Assembly (NCBI RefSeq): GCF_010681825.2
Contig: NZ_CP066776.1
Span: forward strand, 930,001 to 994,000
Source: Sulfuriroseicoccus oceanibius
GTDB taxonomy: Bacteria; Verrucomicrobiota; Verrucomicrobiia; Verrucomicrobiales; SLCJ01
DNA length: 64,000 nucleotides
Direction of reading: 5' to 3'
Shown here one piece after another: positions 21,618 to 29,516 of the stretch. The position numbers and the translations under genes were made by a program. Positions within the stretch are counted from its first letter, which is position 1, and each line of letters begins with the position of its first letter. Below the pieces are notes generated by a model. It saw only the letters and a list, made by a program, of their open reading frames with translations, made no database searches and was not told the origin of the DNA.

Positions 21618-22789
21618 GCGTGTGGCGTCGATGCCTTGCGGGCTTTGTGGTGCTCGCTGCGTTTTTATTTGCCGGCTGCCGTGGCGATGGGCAGTGGGAG
21701 GAGGAGCAGCTTGGGTATACGGGTAAGGCGCGGCGCTATCCGTTTTTGGCGGCGAGTCGGGTGCTCGAGGAGGCGGGGTATGGCCCGACGGATCGGTTGC
21801 GTTCGGTGTTCGTTAACGACAAACACTACGGGACTATGTTTGTGCGCGCGTCTTCGGTCGCGGACAAGGCGACGGTGAACCGCTTGCGTAGGTTGTTACG
21901 AGATGATGTGCATCTGGTGTTGTTGTTGGACGGCGGCGAGCGTTATCTCAATGACTTCAGCAAGGGCCACCGGGCATTGGCAGGATCGTGGCAGGCGGAG
22001 GATATCCGTGACACGGCGTTGATCGAGCTTCTGGATGAATTTGGGATTGAGCTGGATGATGGGATCCAGTTTTCGGCTGAAGCGCCGGTACGTTATTCCC
22101 TGGGGGGCGAGACATTCGAGGTGGCGGCTGACGCGGATTTTGGTGTGCGCTGTGTGCGTGCCGAGCCGGTGATTGAGTCCGTGGAGGGTGACGGCGATGC
22201 GGCGTTGATCGTGACGCGGCGAGCGTTGGCTGGGCGGCTGACGGTGGTTGCCAATGCGATGCCATTCCGTTCGCGGTTTCTTGCGGAGGGGGATCACGCG
22301 CACTTGTTGATGGCGTTGATGGATTTGTCGGATTACGGCGGGATTGCGGTGGTTGAGGATGGCGGGATATCGTTTTTCGGGATGGTGTGGCGCAGAGGAT
22401 CGTTGCTTGTGGTGGCTGGTGGTCTTGCGCTGGTCTTGTGGTTGTGGCGCCGGATGACGCGTCGTGCGCCGGTGCTCGCCGCGCCTGAGGTTGCGCTGAC
22501 TGATTTTGGCGAGCGCATCGAGGGGCTCGGTCATTTTGTATGGAGCCAGAAGGGTGGCGCCCAGCTGCTTGAGGGGATGAAGCGCGAACTGCTGGCCCGC
22601 TGGGGCACCGCGACGGGGCAGATGTTGGTTTTTCCTGAAATGCCGGATTCAGGCTCGATTTCCGAACGCATCCGTGGCGAGGTCAGCGCCGACGATATCC
22701 GCGCCGCGCTGACGCTTGAAGCGGGCGCTGAGAGTGAGCCGATGCTGCTGGCTATTTCCAATCTTCAAAAAGTAATTCGCTTGTTATGA
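21614..22789 (+). CDS. DUF4350-like lipoprotein/membrane protein
   Basis: This is a 391-residue protein. The N-terminus is a lipoprotein signal (hydrophobic run ending F-A-G-C, Cys about 22). The exported part is followed by a membrane helix near residue 265 (S-L-L-V-V-A-G-G-L-A-L-V-L-W) and a cytosolic tail. Position, size and the single late helix match DUF4350 proteins that sit between DUF4129 and MoxR genes in this operon type. Both ends overlap neighbours by ATGA. Whether the early Cys is lipidated or the segment is an N-in anchor is open. The family is inferred more from context than from motifs. Confidence 0.7.
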   Translation: MSVWRRCLAGFVVLAAFLFAGCRGDGQWEEEQLGYTGKARRYPFLAASRVLEEAGYGPTDRLRSVFVNDKHYGTMFVRASSVADKATVNRLRRLLRDDVHLVLLLDGGERYLNDFSKGHRALAGSWQAEDIRDTALIELLDEFGIELDDGIQFSAEAPVRYSLGGETFEVAADADFGVRCVRAEPVIESVEGDGDAALIVTRRALAGRLTVVANAMPFRSRFLAEGDHAHLLMALMDLSDYGGIAVVEDGGISFFGMVWRRGSLLVVAGGLALVLWLWRRMTRRAPVLAAPEVALTDFGERIEGLGHFVWSQKGGAQLLEGMKRELLARWGTATGQMLVFPEMPDSGSISERIRGEVSADDIRAALTLEAGAESEPMLLAISNLQKVIRLL

Positions 22790-23811
22790 GTACATTTGAT
22801 TCCAACCCAGAAATGCAGGCTGTCGGTGATGCCCCGTCAGTAGAGCCGCGCCACGGTGACGACACACGGCAGCGTGTTGCCGGAATGTTGCAGGCAATCC
22901 GGAGTGAGGTCGGCAAGGCATTCATCGGCCAGGAAGCCATTTTGGATGATGTGTTGGCTGGTTTGCTGGCTGGTGGGCATTTGCTGCTGGAAGGGAAGCC
23001 TGGATTGGGTAAGACCCGACTGGTAGTGGCGCTGGCTCAGGCGATCGACGGGGAATTCGGCCGGATTCAGTTTACGCCCGAGTTGATGCCATCGGATGTT
23101 ACGGGCTTTTCGTTGTTTGATATGAAGAGCCAATCCTTCCGCGTGAGCCGGGGTCCGGTTTTCACCAATTTGTTGCTGGCGGATGAGATCAACCGCGCTC
23201 CCGCCAAGACCCAGGCGGCATTGCTCGAAGTGATGCAGGAGCGGCAGGTGACGATCGAAGGGGAGAGCTACACTTTGGAGCGGCCGTTCATGACGTTCGC
23301 CACGCAGAACCCAATCGAGCATGAGGGGACTTATCCGCTGCCGGAGGCGCAGCTGGACCGCTTTTTGATGAAGTTGGTGATCGACTACCCATTGCATGAT
23401 GTGGAAGTGCAGATCGTGCGCGAGATGGCTGGAGTAGGTGGGACGGCTGCGATGGCGGTCGAGCGGGTGTGCAGTGTGGCGGACATCGTGGCGGCGCAGG
23501 ATGCGGCGGCTTCGACTGAAGCGGTGGTGGAGGTGGTGGACTACTGTGTGGCGATTGCGCGAGCGACGCGTGAGTCTCCGGCGTTCTCGTTAGGCGCGGG
23601 TACTCGTGGGGCGATTGATTTGCTACGGGTGGGTAAAGCGCGGGCGTTGATGGCGGGGCGTCATTATGTGATTCCGGACGACATCAAGGCATCGGCAGTG
23701 GCGGTGCTGCGTCACCGGGTGCAACTGACGCCGGAGATGACCATCAGCGGGCAGTCGGTGGACCGGGTGCTTGAGGATGTGGTGGCCGGAGTGCCGGCGC
23801 CTCGGGTTTAA
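22786..23811 (+). CDS. MoxR-family AAA+ ATPase
   Basis: At 341 residues this is normal for MoxR. Walker A is G-K-P-G-L-G-K-T (about residues 73-80), Walker B is L-L-L-A-D-E-I-N-R-A, and A-T-Q-N-P-I-E is the sensor-1 region typical of MoxR. A lid domain follows. MoxR ATPases act as chaperones that help metal insertion or complex assembly, usually with VWA or DUF58 partners; here the DUF58 gene lies 24 bp downstream. Its start overlaps the preceding stop by ATGA. Confidence 0.95.
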   Translation: MSTFDSNPEMQAVGDAPSVEPRHGDDTRQRVAGMLQAIRSEVGKAFIGQEAILDDVLAGLLAGGHLLLEGKPGLGKTRLVVALAQAIDGEFGRIQFTPELMPSDVTGFSLFDMKSQSFRVSRGPVFTNLLLADEINRAPAKTQAALLEVMQERQVTIEGESYTLERPFMTFATQNPIEHEGTYPLPEAQLDRFLMKLVIDYPLHDVEVQIVREMAGVGGTAAMAVERVCSVADIVAAQDAAASTEAVVEVVDYCVAIARATRESPAFSLGAGTRGAIDLLRVGKARALMAGRHYVIPDDIKASAVAVLRHRVQLTPEMTISGQSVDRVLEDVVAGVPAPRV

Positions 23812-23835
23812 TCTGGATTCGATTGTAAAAGTGCG

Positions 23836-25143
23836 ATGATTCCCGGGCGTCGATTGCTGATCCTTGCGACCTTGATGGTCGGGATCTCGTGTGTGCTGGT
23901 GGCAGTGCCCGGGGCGATGTTTTACGGCTACGCCCTGTTGGCTGTGTTGGGCGTGGTTGCGGCGGTCGATTTGTTGTCGGCGTGGAAGATGACGCCGTCG
24001 ATCCAGATGCGGCGGGTATTGCCCGGGCGGTTTGCGCTGGGTGTGAGGCAGGTGGTGGGCTTGGTATTGCGTCAGGACGGGCGACGGACATTGGCGATCG
24101 AGCTGTTCGACGGTGTGCCGGATCGGTCGGATGTCGAAGGTTTCCCCTGGCATGGGCAACTGCCGCCGGCGCAGGATTTGCACGTGCGTTATGAGATCGG
24201 TTTTGATGAGCGCGGCGAGGTGCCTTTTGGTCGGGCGTGTGTGATGGTGGATTCCCCGCTCGGGTTGTGGCAGCGGAGGCTGTGGGTTGGAGATGAGGAG
24301 GTGGTGAAGGTGTATCCCAACTACAAACCGGTGTTGGACATGGCGTTGTTGGCGATGGATTCTCGCCGCGATGAGATGGGGCTGCGCTACATGCGGCGGG
24401 CAGGTGCCAGCCGCGAGTTCCTGCAGCTGCGGGACTACCAGCTCGGCGATGGGTTGAACACGGTGGACTGGAAAGCGACGTCGCGGTTCCATCGCTTGAT
24501 CAGCCGGGAATACGAAGAGCAAAGGAACCAGACCTTGATCTTCATGCTCGATTCGGGAAGGCGGATGCGGGCGATGGATCACGGGCTGCCGCAATTTGAT
24601 CACTGTCTCAATGCGATTTTGTTGGTGGCGTACGTGGCGCTGAACCAGGGGACGCAGGTTGGCGTGTTGGGCTTTGGCGAGGGCGTGAACTGGCTCCCTC
24701 CGGTAAAGGGCGTGCAGGCGATGCCGCGGTTGCTCAACCATTTGTTCAATGCTGAGACGACGATGAGCCCGAGTGATTACGATGAGGCGGCAACTCAGTT
24801 GATGGTGCGCCAGAAGCGTCGGGCGATGGTGGTGATGCTGACCAATTTGCGGGGGGAGAGTCCGCGCGAGTTGTTACGGCCGTTGACTGTGTTGAAGCAG
24901 AAACATCACGTGGTGGTGGCTTCACTGCGTGAGCAGCGCGTGGAGGAGATGCGCAACGCGGCGGTGGGTTCGGCTGCTGATGGTGTGCGGGCGGCGGCGG
25001 CACATTTGTATGTGGCGGAGCGGCGCAAAGTAGCAGCGGAAATGGATGCGCTGGGGGTGCCATTAGTGGACGCGACCGCTCACGATTTTCCGGTGGCTCT
25101 GGCCAACCGTTACCTGGCGGACCGGGCGCGGGGAGCGATGTGA
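23836..25143 (+). CDS. DUF58 domain-containing protein
   Basis: This 435-residue protein has two N-terminal membrane helices (about residues 5-45), a beta-rich region, then the DUF58 core with L-R-D-Y-Q-L-G-D-G-L-N-T-V-D-W-K-A-T-S-R and a VWA-like C-terminal part (L-I-F-M-L-D-S-G-R-R-M). The D-x-S-x-S MIDAS motif of true VWA domains is replaced by D-S-G-R-R. It is the last gene of the operon, and probably partners the MoxR ATPase. No BatA/BatB-type genes follow. No clear terminator was found before the convergent gene at 25182. Confidence 0.92.
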   Translation: MIPGRRLLILATLMVGISCVLVAVPGAMFYGYALLAVLGVVAAVDLLSAWKMTPSIQMRRVLPGRFALGVRQVVGLVLRQDGRRTLAIELFDGVPDRSDVEGFPWHGQLPPAQDLHVRYEIGFDERGEVPFGRACVMVDSPLGLWQRRLWVGDEEVVKVYPNYKPVLDMALLAMDSRRDEMGLRYMRRAGASREFLQLRDYQLGDGLNTVDWKATSRFHRLISREYEEQRNQTLIFMLDSGRRMRAMDHGLPQFDHCLNAILLVAYVALNQGTQVGVLGFGEGVNWLPPVKGVQAMPRLLNHLFNAETTMSPSDYDEAATQLMVRQKRRAMVVMLTNLRGESPRELLRPLTVLKQKHHVVVASLREQRVEEMRNAAVGSAADGVRAAAAHLYVAERRKVAAEMDALGVPLVDATAHDFPVALANRYLADRARGAM

Positions 25144-25181
25144 TGCGGGGGCGGACGAGATGGAAAACGGTCTGGTAGGAT

Positions 25182-25820
25182 CTATTGCGGTTGATCTAGC
25201 GGCTGTTTTGCTTTGTCTAGCAATGGCTTGTTGCGTGGAAGTGCGGCGAAGAGGGTGACAGCAAAGACGGCGCCGAGTGTGTCGGCGAGCATGTCTTTCT
25301 GGGCGTCCCAGATGTCGCCTTGGGACCCGAGTACGGCGGCTCCTGCGGTGGGGTCAGCGTTGATGGCCCAGATCCATTCGAGGATTTCGTAGAGGCCGGC
25401 GATTGCCAGCACCGTGACTACGGGGAGCCCGAGTACCAGCGTGCGGGTGCGCACGAGTTGGTTGGCGGCGGCGGCCTCCGCCATGGCGTAGGCGAAGAAC
25501 CCGACGGCGAAGTGGCCTACGCGGTCGTAGTGGTTGCGCTCGAAGTTGAAGGTATTGGTGACCCAGTCGAATGGGACGAGCTCGAAGGTGAAGTGTGCAC
25601 CGATGGTGTGCATAACGGGCAGCACGGTCATCAGGGCGTAGGCTGTGTTAGAGAAACGATGGTAGCGTGACGCCCAGATGATGAGCCCTACGATGACCCA
25701 GATTGGGATGATCTCGGCGAAGAAGACGGTGAGGTCGTGTGGGTTGATGGCGCAGAGCGCGACGACCAGCAGGTAGAATCCGAGGCAAATGTAGGGGAAC
25801 TTCGTGGAATTGGTGGTCAT
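25182..25820 (-). CDS. DUF2238/YjdF-like integral membrane protein
   Basis: This 212-residue protein has about six membrane helices. The conserved features D-R-V-G-H-F-A-V-G-F and the late L-Y-E-I-L-E-W and D-I-W-D-A-Q-K-D-M-L-A-D segments are those of the DUF2238 (YjdF) family of inner-membrane proteins of unknown function. The clustered acidic residues and His within the membrane suggest metal binding or transport, but that is inference. ATG 25820 is preferred; the open frame extends about 42 codons upstream without similarity. It is convergent with the DUF58 gene and divergent from the beta-propeller gene. Confidence 0.82.
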   Translation of the reverse strand: MTTNSTKFPYICLGFYLLVVALCAINPHDLTVFFAEIIPIWVIVGLIIWASRYHRFSNTAYALMTVLPVMHTIGAHFTFELVPFDWVTNTFNFERNHYDRVGHFAVGFFAYAMAEAAAANQLVRTRTLVLGLPVVTVLAIAGLYEILEWIWAINADPTAGAAVLGSQGDIWDAQKDMLADTLGAVFAVTLFAALPRNKPLLDKAKQPLDQPQ

Positions 25821-25944
25821 GGCTGGCGTCGGATTGTGACGGATTCTTCGGGATGATCTGATTGCCGGTGGTGTGGGCATGGATGCACGGTCGTGGCGTT
25901 GCAGGAACAAATCCAAGCAACTCAATTTTGAACGATCGAGATCC

Positions 25945-27513
25945 ATGAAGTCTTATCTTCCATTTGTTGTGGCGGCTGTGTCGCCGTTGGTTACGCTTGG
26001 CTATGCCGAGAGCCTGAAGTCCGAGCAGGTGATTGCTCTGGGAATGAACGAGGGGGAGGTGGTTTCCTATTCGCCAGGAATGCAGCGTCTGGCTGTGACC
26101 TCCGAGGTGGCTGGTGGCGTGCGGAGCTATCGTTTCGCTTCCGGGCAATTTGTAGCCGGGGCTGCAGTCGACCTTGTAGGCTACTTCGGGAGCCAGCCAG
26201 CGGGGGGCTTCACCTTTGGGGGTGTGACTTCGGTGGCGTTGCATCCGAAGGATGTCGATTTGGGTGTGGCGAGCGTGAAGAACGCGACCAAGAACAGTGA
26301 TGGGATCCCCGGAGCGGGGCGAGTGGTTTTCTTCCGCGTCTCGTCAGGCGAAGTGCTTGGTTCCGCGGCCGTGGGCGTGCATCCGGATATGGTGACTTTC
26401 TGCCCGAAAGGAGACCGTGTGTTGGTCGCTAACGAGGGGGAGTTCGTGGTGGACTCCCCGGCGGATGCGGATGGTTCGATCAGTGTGATCGACGTGCGCG
26501 GGGTGATTGGCGGCGGTGAGGCTGTGGCGCGGACGGTAGCGTTCGACGGAGTGAATGGACTCGAGCGGTTGCGTTACAATGCGAAAATCGAGAGCGGACG
26601 CGAGAGCGCCCACATCGAACCGGAATACGTGACGGTATCTGCTAGCCATGATTTGGCATTTGTCAGCTTGCAGGAAAACAACGCGATCGGTGTCTTTGAT
26701 CTGAAGGCCGGGGCATGGCAGGGCGTGCATTCGCTGGGTTTGCTGGAGCAAACCATCGATGCTTCCGACAAAGACAAAAAGGTGGCGATTGATAAGGTGG
26801 TTGCGGGGTTGCCGATGCCGGATGCGATCGCTTCGTACGAGGCGGACGGAGTAGTTTATCTGGTGTCGGCTAACGAAGGGGACTTCCGGCCGGATGATGG
26901 GGATCGTGCGCGCGTGATGGATTTCACGGGCGAGGACCAGGGGGGCGACGCGATTGAGGTCGACATGGGGAAGAAGGCATTGGGTAGGTTGCGGGTGTCC
27001 GTGCCGGACTCCGATCCCGATGGTGACAACGCGTTGGAGAAGTTGGTGATGCCGGGGACGCGGTCACTTTCCGTGTGGCGCTTTGACCCGGCGGCGGAGA
27101 CGCTGGAGTTGGCCGGCGATACCGGGTCGTTGGAAGCGTATTTGGCCGAAGTGGACCCGACGCGTCACAATGCCAACGACGGTGGAGATCCTGAGGCGTT
27201 CGACAAGCGTTCCGATGACAAGGGGCCGGAGCCGGAAGGTGTTGCTGTGGTGAAGACGGCAAGTGGCCGCGTGTTAGCCGTGGTTGGAATGGAACGCCAG
27301 AATGGCCTGGTGGTGGTGGATTTGACCGCGCCCGAGTCACCGAAGCCGGTCGGGTACCTCAACGACTTCGATCGAGGGTTGCGCCGTCCGGAGAGCGTGA
27401 TCGCGGTGGATGGGTCGGACAGCCCGACAGGTGAGCCGATGGTGATTGTCGGTTACGAAGGGGATGCGGACGAGCAGATCAATGGTGGCGTGGGCGTGTA
27501 TTCGCTGAAATAA
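25945..27513 (+). CDS. Secreted choice-of-anchor I family beta-propeller protein
   Basis: This 522-residue protein has a signal peptide (about residues 1-22). It shows the repeated blade pattern and motifs of the choice-of-anchor I / LVIVD-like family: V-A-N-E-G-E-F, S-A-N-E-G-D-F-R-P-D-D-G-D-R-A-R-V, and K-G-P-E-P-E-G-V-A-V. These proteins are extracellular or surface-associated seven-bladed propellers, often encoded near phosphatases. No enzymatic residues are recognised. There is no C-terminal PEP-CTERM or other sorting tail in this copy, so it may be periplasmic or freely secreted. It is monocistronic by spacing; a long non-coding region follows. Confidence 0.82.
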   Translation: MKSYLPFVVAAVSPLVTLGYAESLKSEQVIALGMNEGEVVSYSPGMQRLAVTSEVAGGVRSYRFASGQFVAGAAVDLVGYFGSQPAGGFTFGGVTSVALHPKDVDLGVASVKNATKNSDGIPGAGRVVFFRVSSGEVLGSAAVGVHPDMVTFCPKGDRVLVANEGEFVVDSPADADGSISVIDVRGVIGGGEAVARTVAFDGVNGLERLRYNAKIESGRESAHIEPEYVTVSASHDLAFVSLQENNAIGVFDLKAGAWQGVHSLGLLEQTIDASDKDKKVAIDKVVAGLPMPDAIASYEADGVVYLVSANEGDFRPDDGDRARVMDFTGEDQGGDAIEVDMGKKALGRLRVSVPDSDPDGDNALEKLVMPGTRSLSVWRFDPAAETLELAGDTGSLEAYLAEVDPTRHNANDGGDPEAFDKRSDDKGPEPEGVAVVKTASGRVLAVVGMERQNGLVVVDLTAPESPKPVGYLNDFDRGLRRPESVIAVDGSDSPTGEPMVIVGYEGDADEQINGGVGVYSLK

Positions 27514-27683
27514 GTGGAACGGCACGCGATGGAACGCATGTCACCGCTGGAATGTGCGGCCATCGGGGCGGGTTTCTCGCTCCGATGGCATCGCAAGCTC
27601 GGCCCGGTTAGGTCGGCGATTTATCCCAGGGGGGGGAATACCCGATAGGTCCGCCACCAGTTCCTTGAATCTCCAATTGGACC

Positions 27684-27931
27684 GCCCCTGCAGGGCTCCA
27701 TCGCTTAATCCGCCAATCCCCACGGCGTTGCCGTGGGCTGTGTTAGTCCGCACCTCCGGTGCTCTCTCTCGTCCAGTCCCCATCACCCCGCGGCTCCACG
27801 CTCGTCCTACGTCATCGAATGCCCCCCAGCCCACGTACTCGGATCCCACCCAGCGCCGGAGGCGCGCCCCAACATAGCCCATGGCGAAGCCATGGGATCA
27901 CGCCCGCCCCCACATCGAGCCCTGCAAGGGC
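27684..27931. repeat. Cluster of six short triloop hairpins
   Basis: Short palindromes occur in succession: GCCCCTGCAGGGC (27684-27696), CCCACGGC-GTT-GCCGTGGG (27719-27737), GCACC-TCC-GGTGC (27750-27762), GCGCC-GGA-GGCGC (27853-27865), CCCATGGC-GAA-GCCATGGG (27878-27896) and GCCCT-GCA-AGGGC (27919-27931). All but the first have clear three-base loops. No coding gene covers them; the open frames here have no protein-like composition. The region from 27514 to 27683 shows no other clear structure. Confidence 0.75.
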
Positions 27932-27937
27932 GGTCTA

Positions 27938-28137
27938 ATACTATTTGAGCGGTCAAATTGGCGGGATGGCGGAGAGCTTTCTCGAGTGAGGCAAGGCGCG
28001 AACTGCGATGCGGGCTGCCTGATCGGCGAGCAACGCTGCATCACTCAAAAAGATCCCGCCAAGATCACATTCTTCATCTCTGATTCTCCTCACTCAATCC
28101 CCATTGGTTACGCCAAGGCGACCCTTCGATCTGGAGT
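27938..28137 (-). mobile_element. Fold-back MITE-like element, family B, copy 1 (degraded)
   Basis: This is the reverse-complement orientation of the elements at 45056-45258 and 58863-59065. It begins ATACTATTTGAGCGGTCA (terminal repeat with substitutions), then the conserved body (GGCGGGATGGCGGAGAGC ... AACGCTGCATCACTC ... GATCCCGCCAAGATCA). The right terminal repeat (GCGACCCTTCGATC) is badly decayed. It carries no gene. It is the most diverged of the three copies. Confidence 0.8.
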
Positions 28138-28251
28138 TACGGAGCCGTGTCGCTGCAGTGGTCATTATCCTTATTGTGATCCAAATCTGAATCGGAGCGC
28201 AGCGACCCTGCCCGGTGAGGTGCTGCGCATGCGTCCGGTCCGATCCGTCTT

Positions 28252-28305
28252 GAAACAAAAGCGCCCCCGATCGCAGGCAGAGTGATGCCGGCGGTCGGGG
28301 GCGTT
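28252..28305 (-). terminator. Rho-independent terminator after the EVE-domain gene
   Basis: Read on the minus strand, AACGCCCCCGA pairs with TCGGGGGCGCTT, followed by TTTGTTTC. The loop is about 25 nt. It lies about 25 bp after the stop of the EVE gene at 28331. Confidence 0.8.
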
Positions 28306-28330
28306 GAGTTGTCAGCAGAGGAGTGCTGGG

Positions 28331-28822
28331 CTAGAGCGAGGCGGCGTCGATGCCGCCGAGTTCGCAGATGCGCAGGAAGTGCTTTTCCTCGACTGGTGTG
28401 ATCGAGAGGCGGCTGCCGCGTCGGGTGACGAGCAATCCGTCGAGCGGTCCGCCTTCCTCCGAGTCGGCCTTGAGGTCGTCGAGGCTGACGTAGTTGGGGA
28501 ATTCGGCGACCCATTGCACGTCGACCATCAGCCAGCGTGGGTTGTCGGCTGAGGACTTTTCATCGAAGTACTTCGACTTCGGATCCCACGAGGTGTGGTC
28601 TGGGTAGGCTTCCTTTACGATTCGAGCGATGCCAGCCACGCCCGGCGGCTTTGTGTTGGAATGGTAGAACAAGACCAGGTCACCGACCTTCATTTCATCG
28701 CGCATGAAGTTACGCGCCTGGTAGTTGCGGATGCCGTCCCATGGCTCGGTTTGGTTCTTGCACGCCTTCAGGTCATCGAACGAAAAGACGTCCGGCTCGG
28801 ATTTCATCAGCCAATATTTCAT
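28331..28822 (-). CDS. EVE domain-containing protein
   Basis: This 163-residue protein is a single EVE (PUA-like) domain. The N-terminus M-K-Y-W-L-M-K-S-E-P-D-V-F-S and W-D-G-I-R-N-Y-Q-A-R-N-F-M are the hallmark segments. H-S-N-T-K-P-P-G-V-A-G-I-A follows in the middle, and the family's L-x-R-x-x-x-R-L-S motif near the end. EVE proteins are thought to read modified bases in DNA or RNA; in several bacteria they are stand-alone proteins of unclear role. ATG 28822 gives the canonical start. No restriction or defence gene is adjacent. A terminator follows. Confidence 0.93.
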   Translation of the reverse strand: MKYWLMKSEPDVFSFDDLKACKNQTEPWDGIRNYQARNFMRDEMKVGDLVLFYHSNTKPPGVAGIARIVKEAYPDHTSWDPKSKYFDEKSSADNPRWLMVDVQWVAEFPNYVSLDDLKADSEEGGPLDGLLVTRRGSRLSITPVEEKHFLRICELGGIDAASL

Positions 28823-28888
28823 CGCGGGCACGGTAGGGGATTGCCGCGGTGGATGCAATCCTTCGCCTTGGCCCGGCAGCGAAGGATA

Positions 28889-28911
28889 GGCTCACGCAAA
28901 GAACCCAAAGG
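28889..28911. repeat. Short repeat remnant (CTCACGCAAAG-type)
   Basis: The divergent spacer between the EVE and MGMT-like genes has GGCTCACGCAAAGAACCCAA. I recall strings of the CTCACGCAAAGGCGCAAAG type as widespread intergenic repeats in environmental bacteria; this would be a decayed single copy. Only one copy exists in this window, so the call is weak. Confidence 0.25.
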
Positions 28912-29066
28912 GGGGAGGGTGATGGGGGGCGGATGCCGTTCGGACGTCGAGAGTGTGTCGTGTTTCGGTCGAGGCGCAGCCGGATGGGCACAGGTGTGAG
29001 AGCCATTTCAAGAATCCCGTAGTGTGGCCATTGCGCGAAGCGGTGGGTGTCGGGCATGTTGGGGGC

Positions 29067-29432
29067 ATGATGGAGGAATCAGAGCGAGTGACTGAGTTTG
29101 CGCGGCGGGTGTATGCGGCGTGCAGTGCGGTTCCGGAGGGGAGGGTGACCAGTTACGGTGAATTGGCGAAGGCGATTGGATGCGGGTCTGCGCGGGCGGT
29201 GGGGCAGGCATTGCGGGCGAACCCATACGCGCCGGACGTGCCGTGTCACCGGGTGGTGCGTGCGGATGGCTCGTTGGGCGGGTATCTTGGAGAGACCGGC
29301 GGCGAGCAGCTGCGGCGCAAGGTCGAGTTGTTGGCCCGCGAGGGCGTGCGGTTTGATGCCGGGGGCAGGCTGATTGAGCCAGAGCGTCTGGTCACAGCAG
29401 CGAATCTGATTGCGCATCTGCCCGAGGCATGA
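29067..29432 (+). CDS. MGMT-family (O6-alkylguanine-DNA alkyltransferase-like) protein
   Basis: This 121-residue protein is essentially the C-terminal DNA-binding and active-site domain of MGMT. It has the winged-helix segment (G-R-V-T-S-Y-G-E-L-A), the Arg-finger region (R-A-V-G-Q-A-L-R-A-N-P) and P-C-H-R-V-V with the methyl-accepting Cys retained. Because Cys is present it could be an active alkyltransferase, unlike ATL proteins in which Trp replaces it; but the usual N-terminal domain is absent. ATG 29067 is preferred to upstream in-frame starts. A terminator follows 8 bp after the stop. Confidence 0.9.
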   Translation: MMEESERVTEFARRVYAACSAVPEGRVTSYGELAKAIGCGSARAVGQALRANPYAPDVPCHRVVRADGSLGGYLGETGGEQLRRKVELLAREGVRFDAGGRLIEPERLVTAANLIAHLPEA

Positions 29433-29439
29433 AACAAAC

Positions 29440-29464
29440 AGCGCGGAACGTTGACCGCGCTTTT
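29440..29464 (+). terminator. Rho-independent terminator after the MGMT-like gene
   Basis: AGCGCGG pairs with CCGCGCT across an 8-nt loop, followed by TTTT. It lies directly after the MGMT-like stop codon. Confidence 0.75.
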
Positions 29465-29486
29465 AGCCAAGCCGATGCGGGGTTTT

Positions 29487-29516
29487 AGACAGGATTTACA
29501 TGATTGAGATGATTTG
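29487..29516. repeat. Short dispersed repeat (AGACAGGATT-type), copy 2
   Basis: AGACAGGATTTACATGATTG matches the copy at 1149-1182 almost base for base. The ATG at 29500, a possible start of the deacetylase gene, lies inside it, so that start may be accidental. Confidence 0.45.

Noticed and set aside
28331-28822. EVE protein as part of a restriction or defence island
   Set aside because: Neighbours are an MGMT-like protein and a deacetylase; no nuclease, methyltransferase or other defence gene is adjacent.
29067-29432. ATL (non-catalytic alkyltransferase-like) protein
   Set aside because: The active-site Cys is retained in P-C-H-R-V-V; ATL proteins have Trp there.
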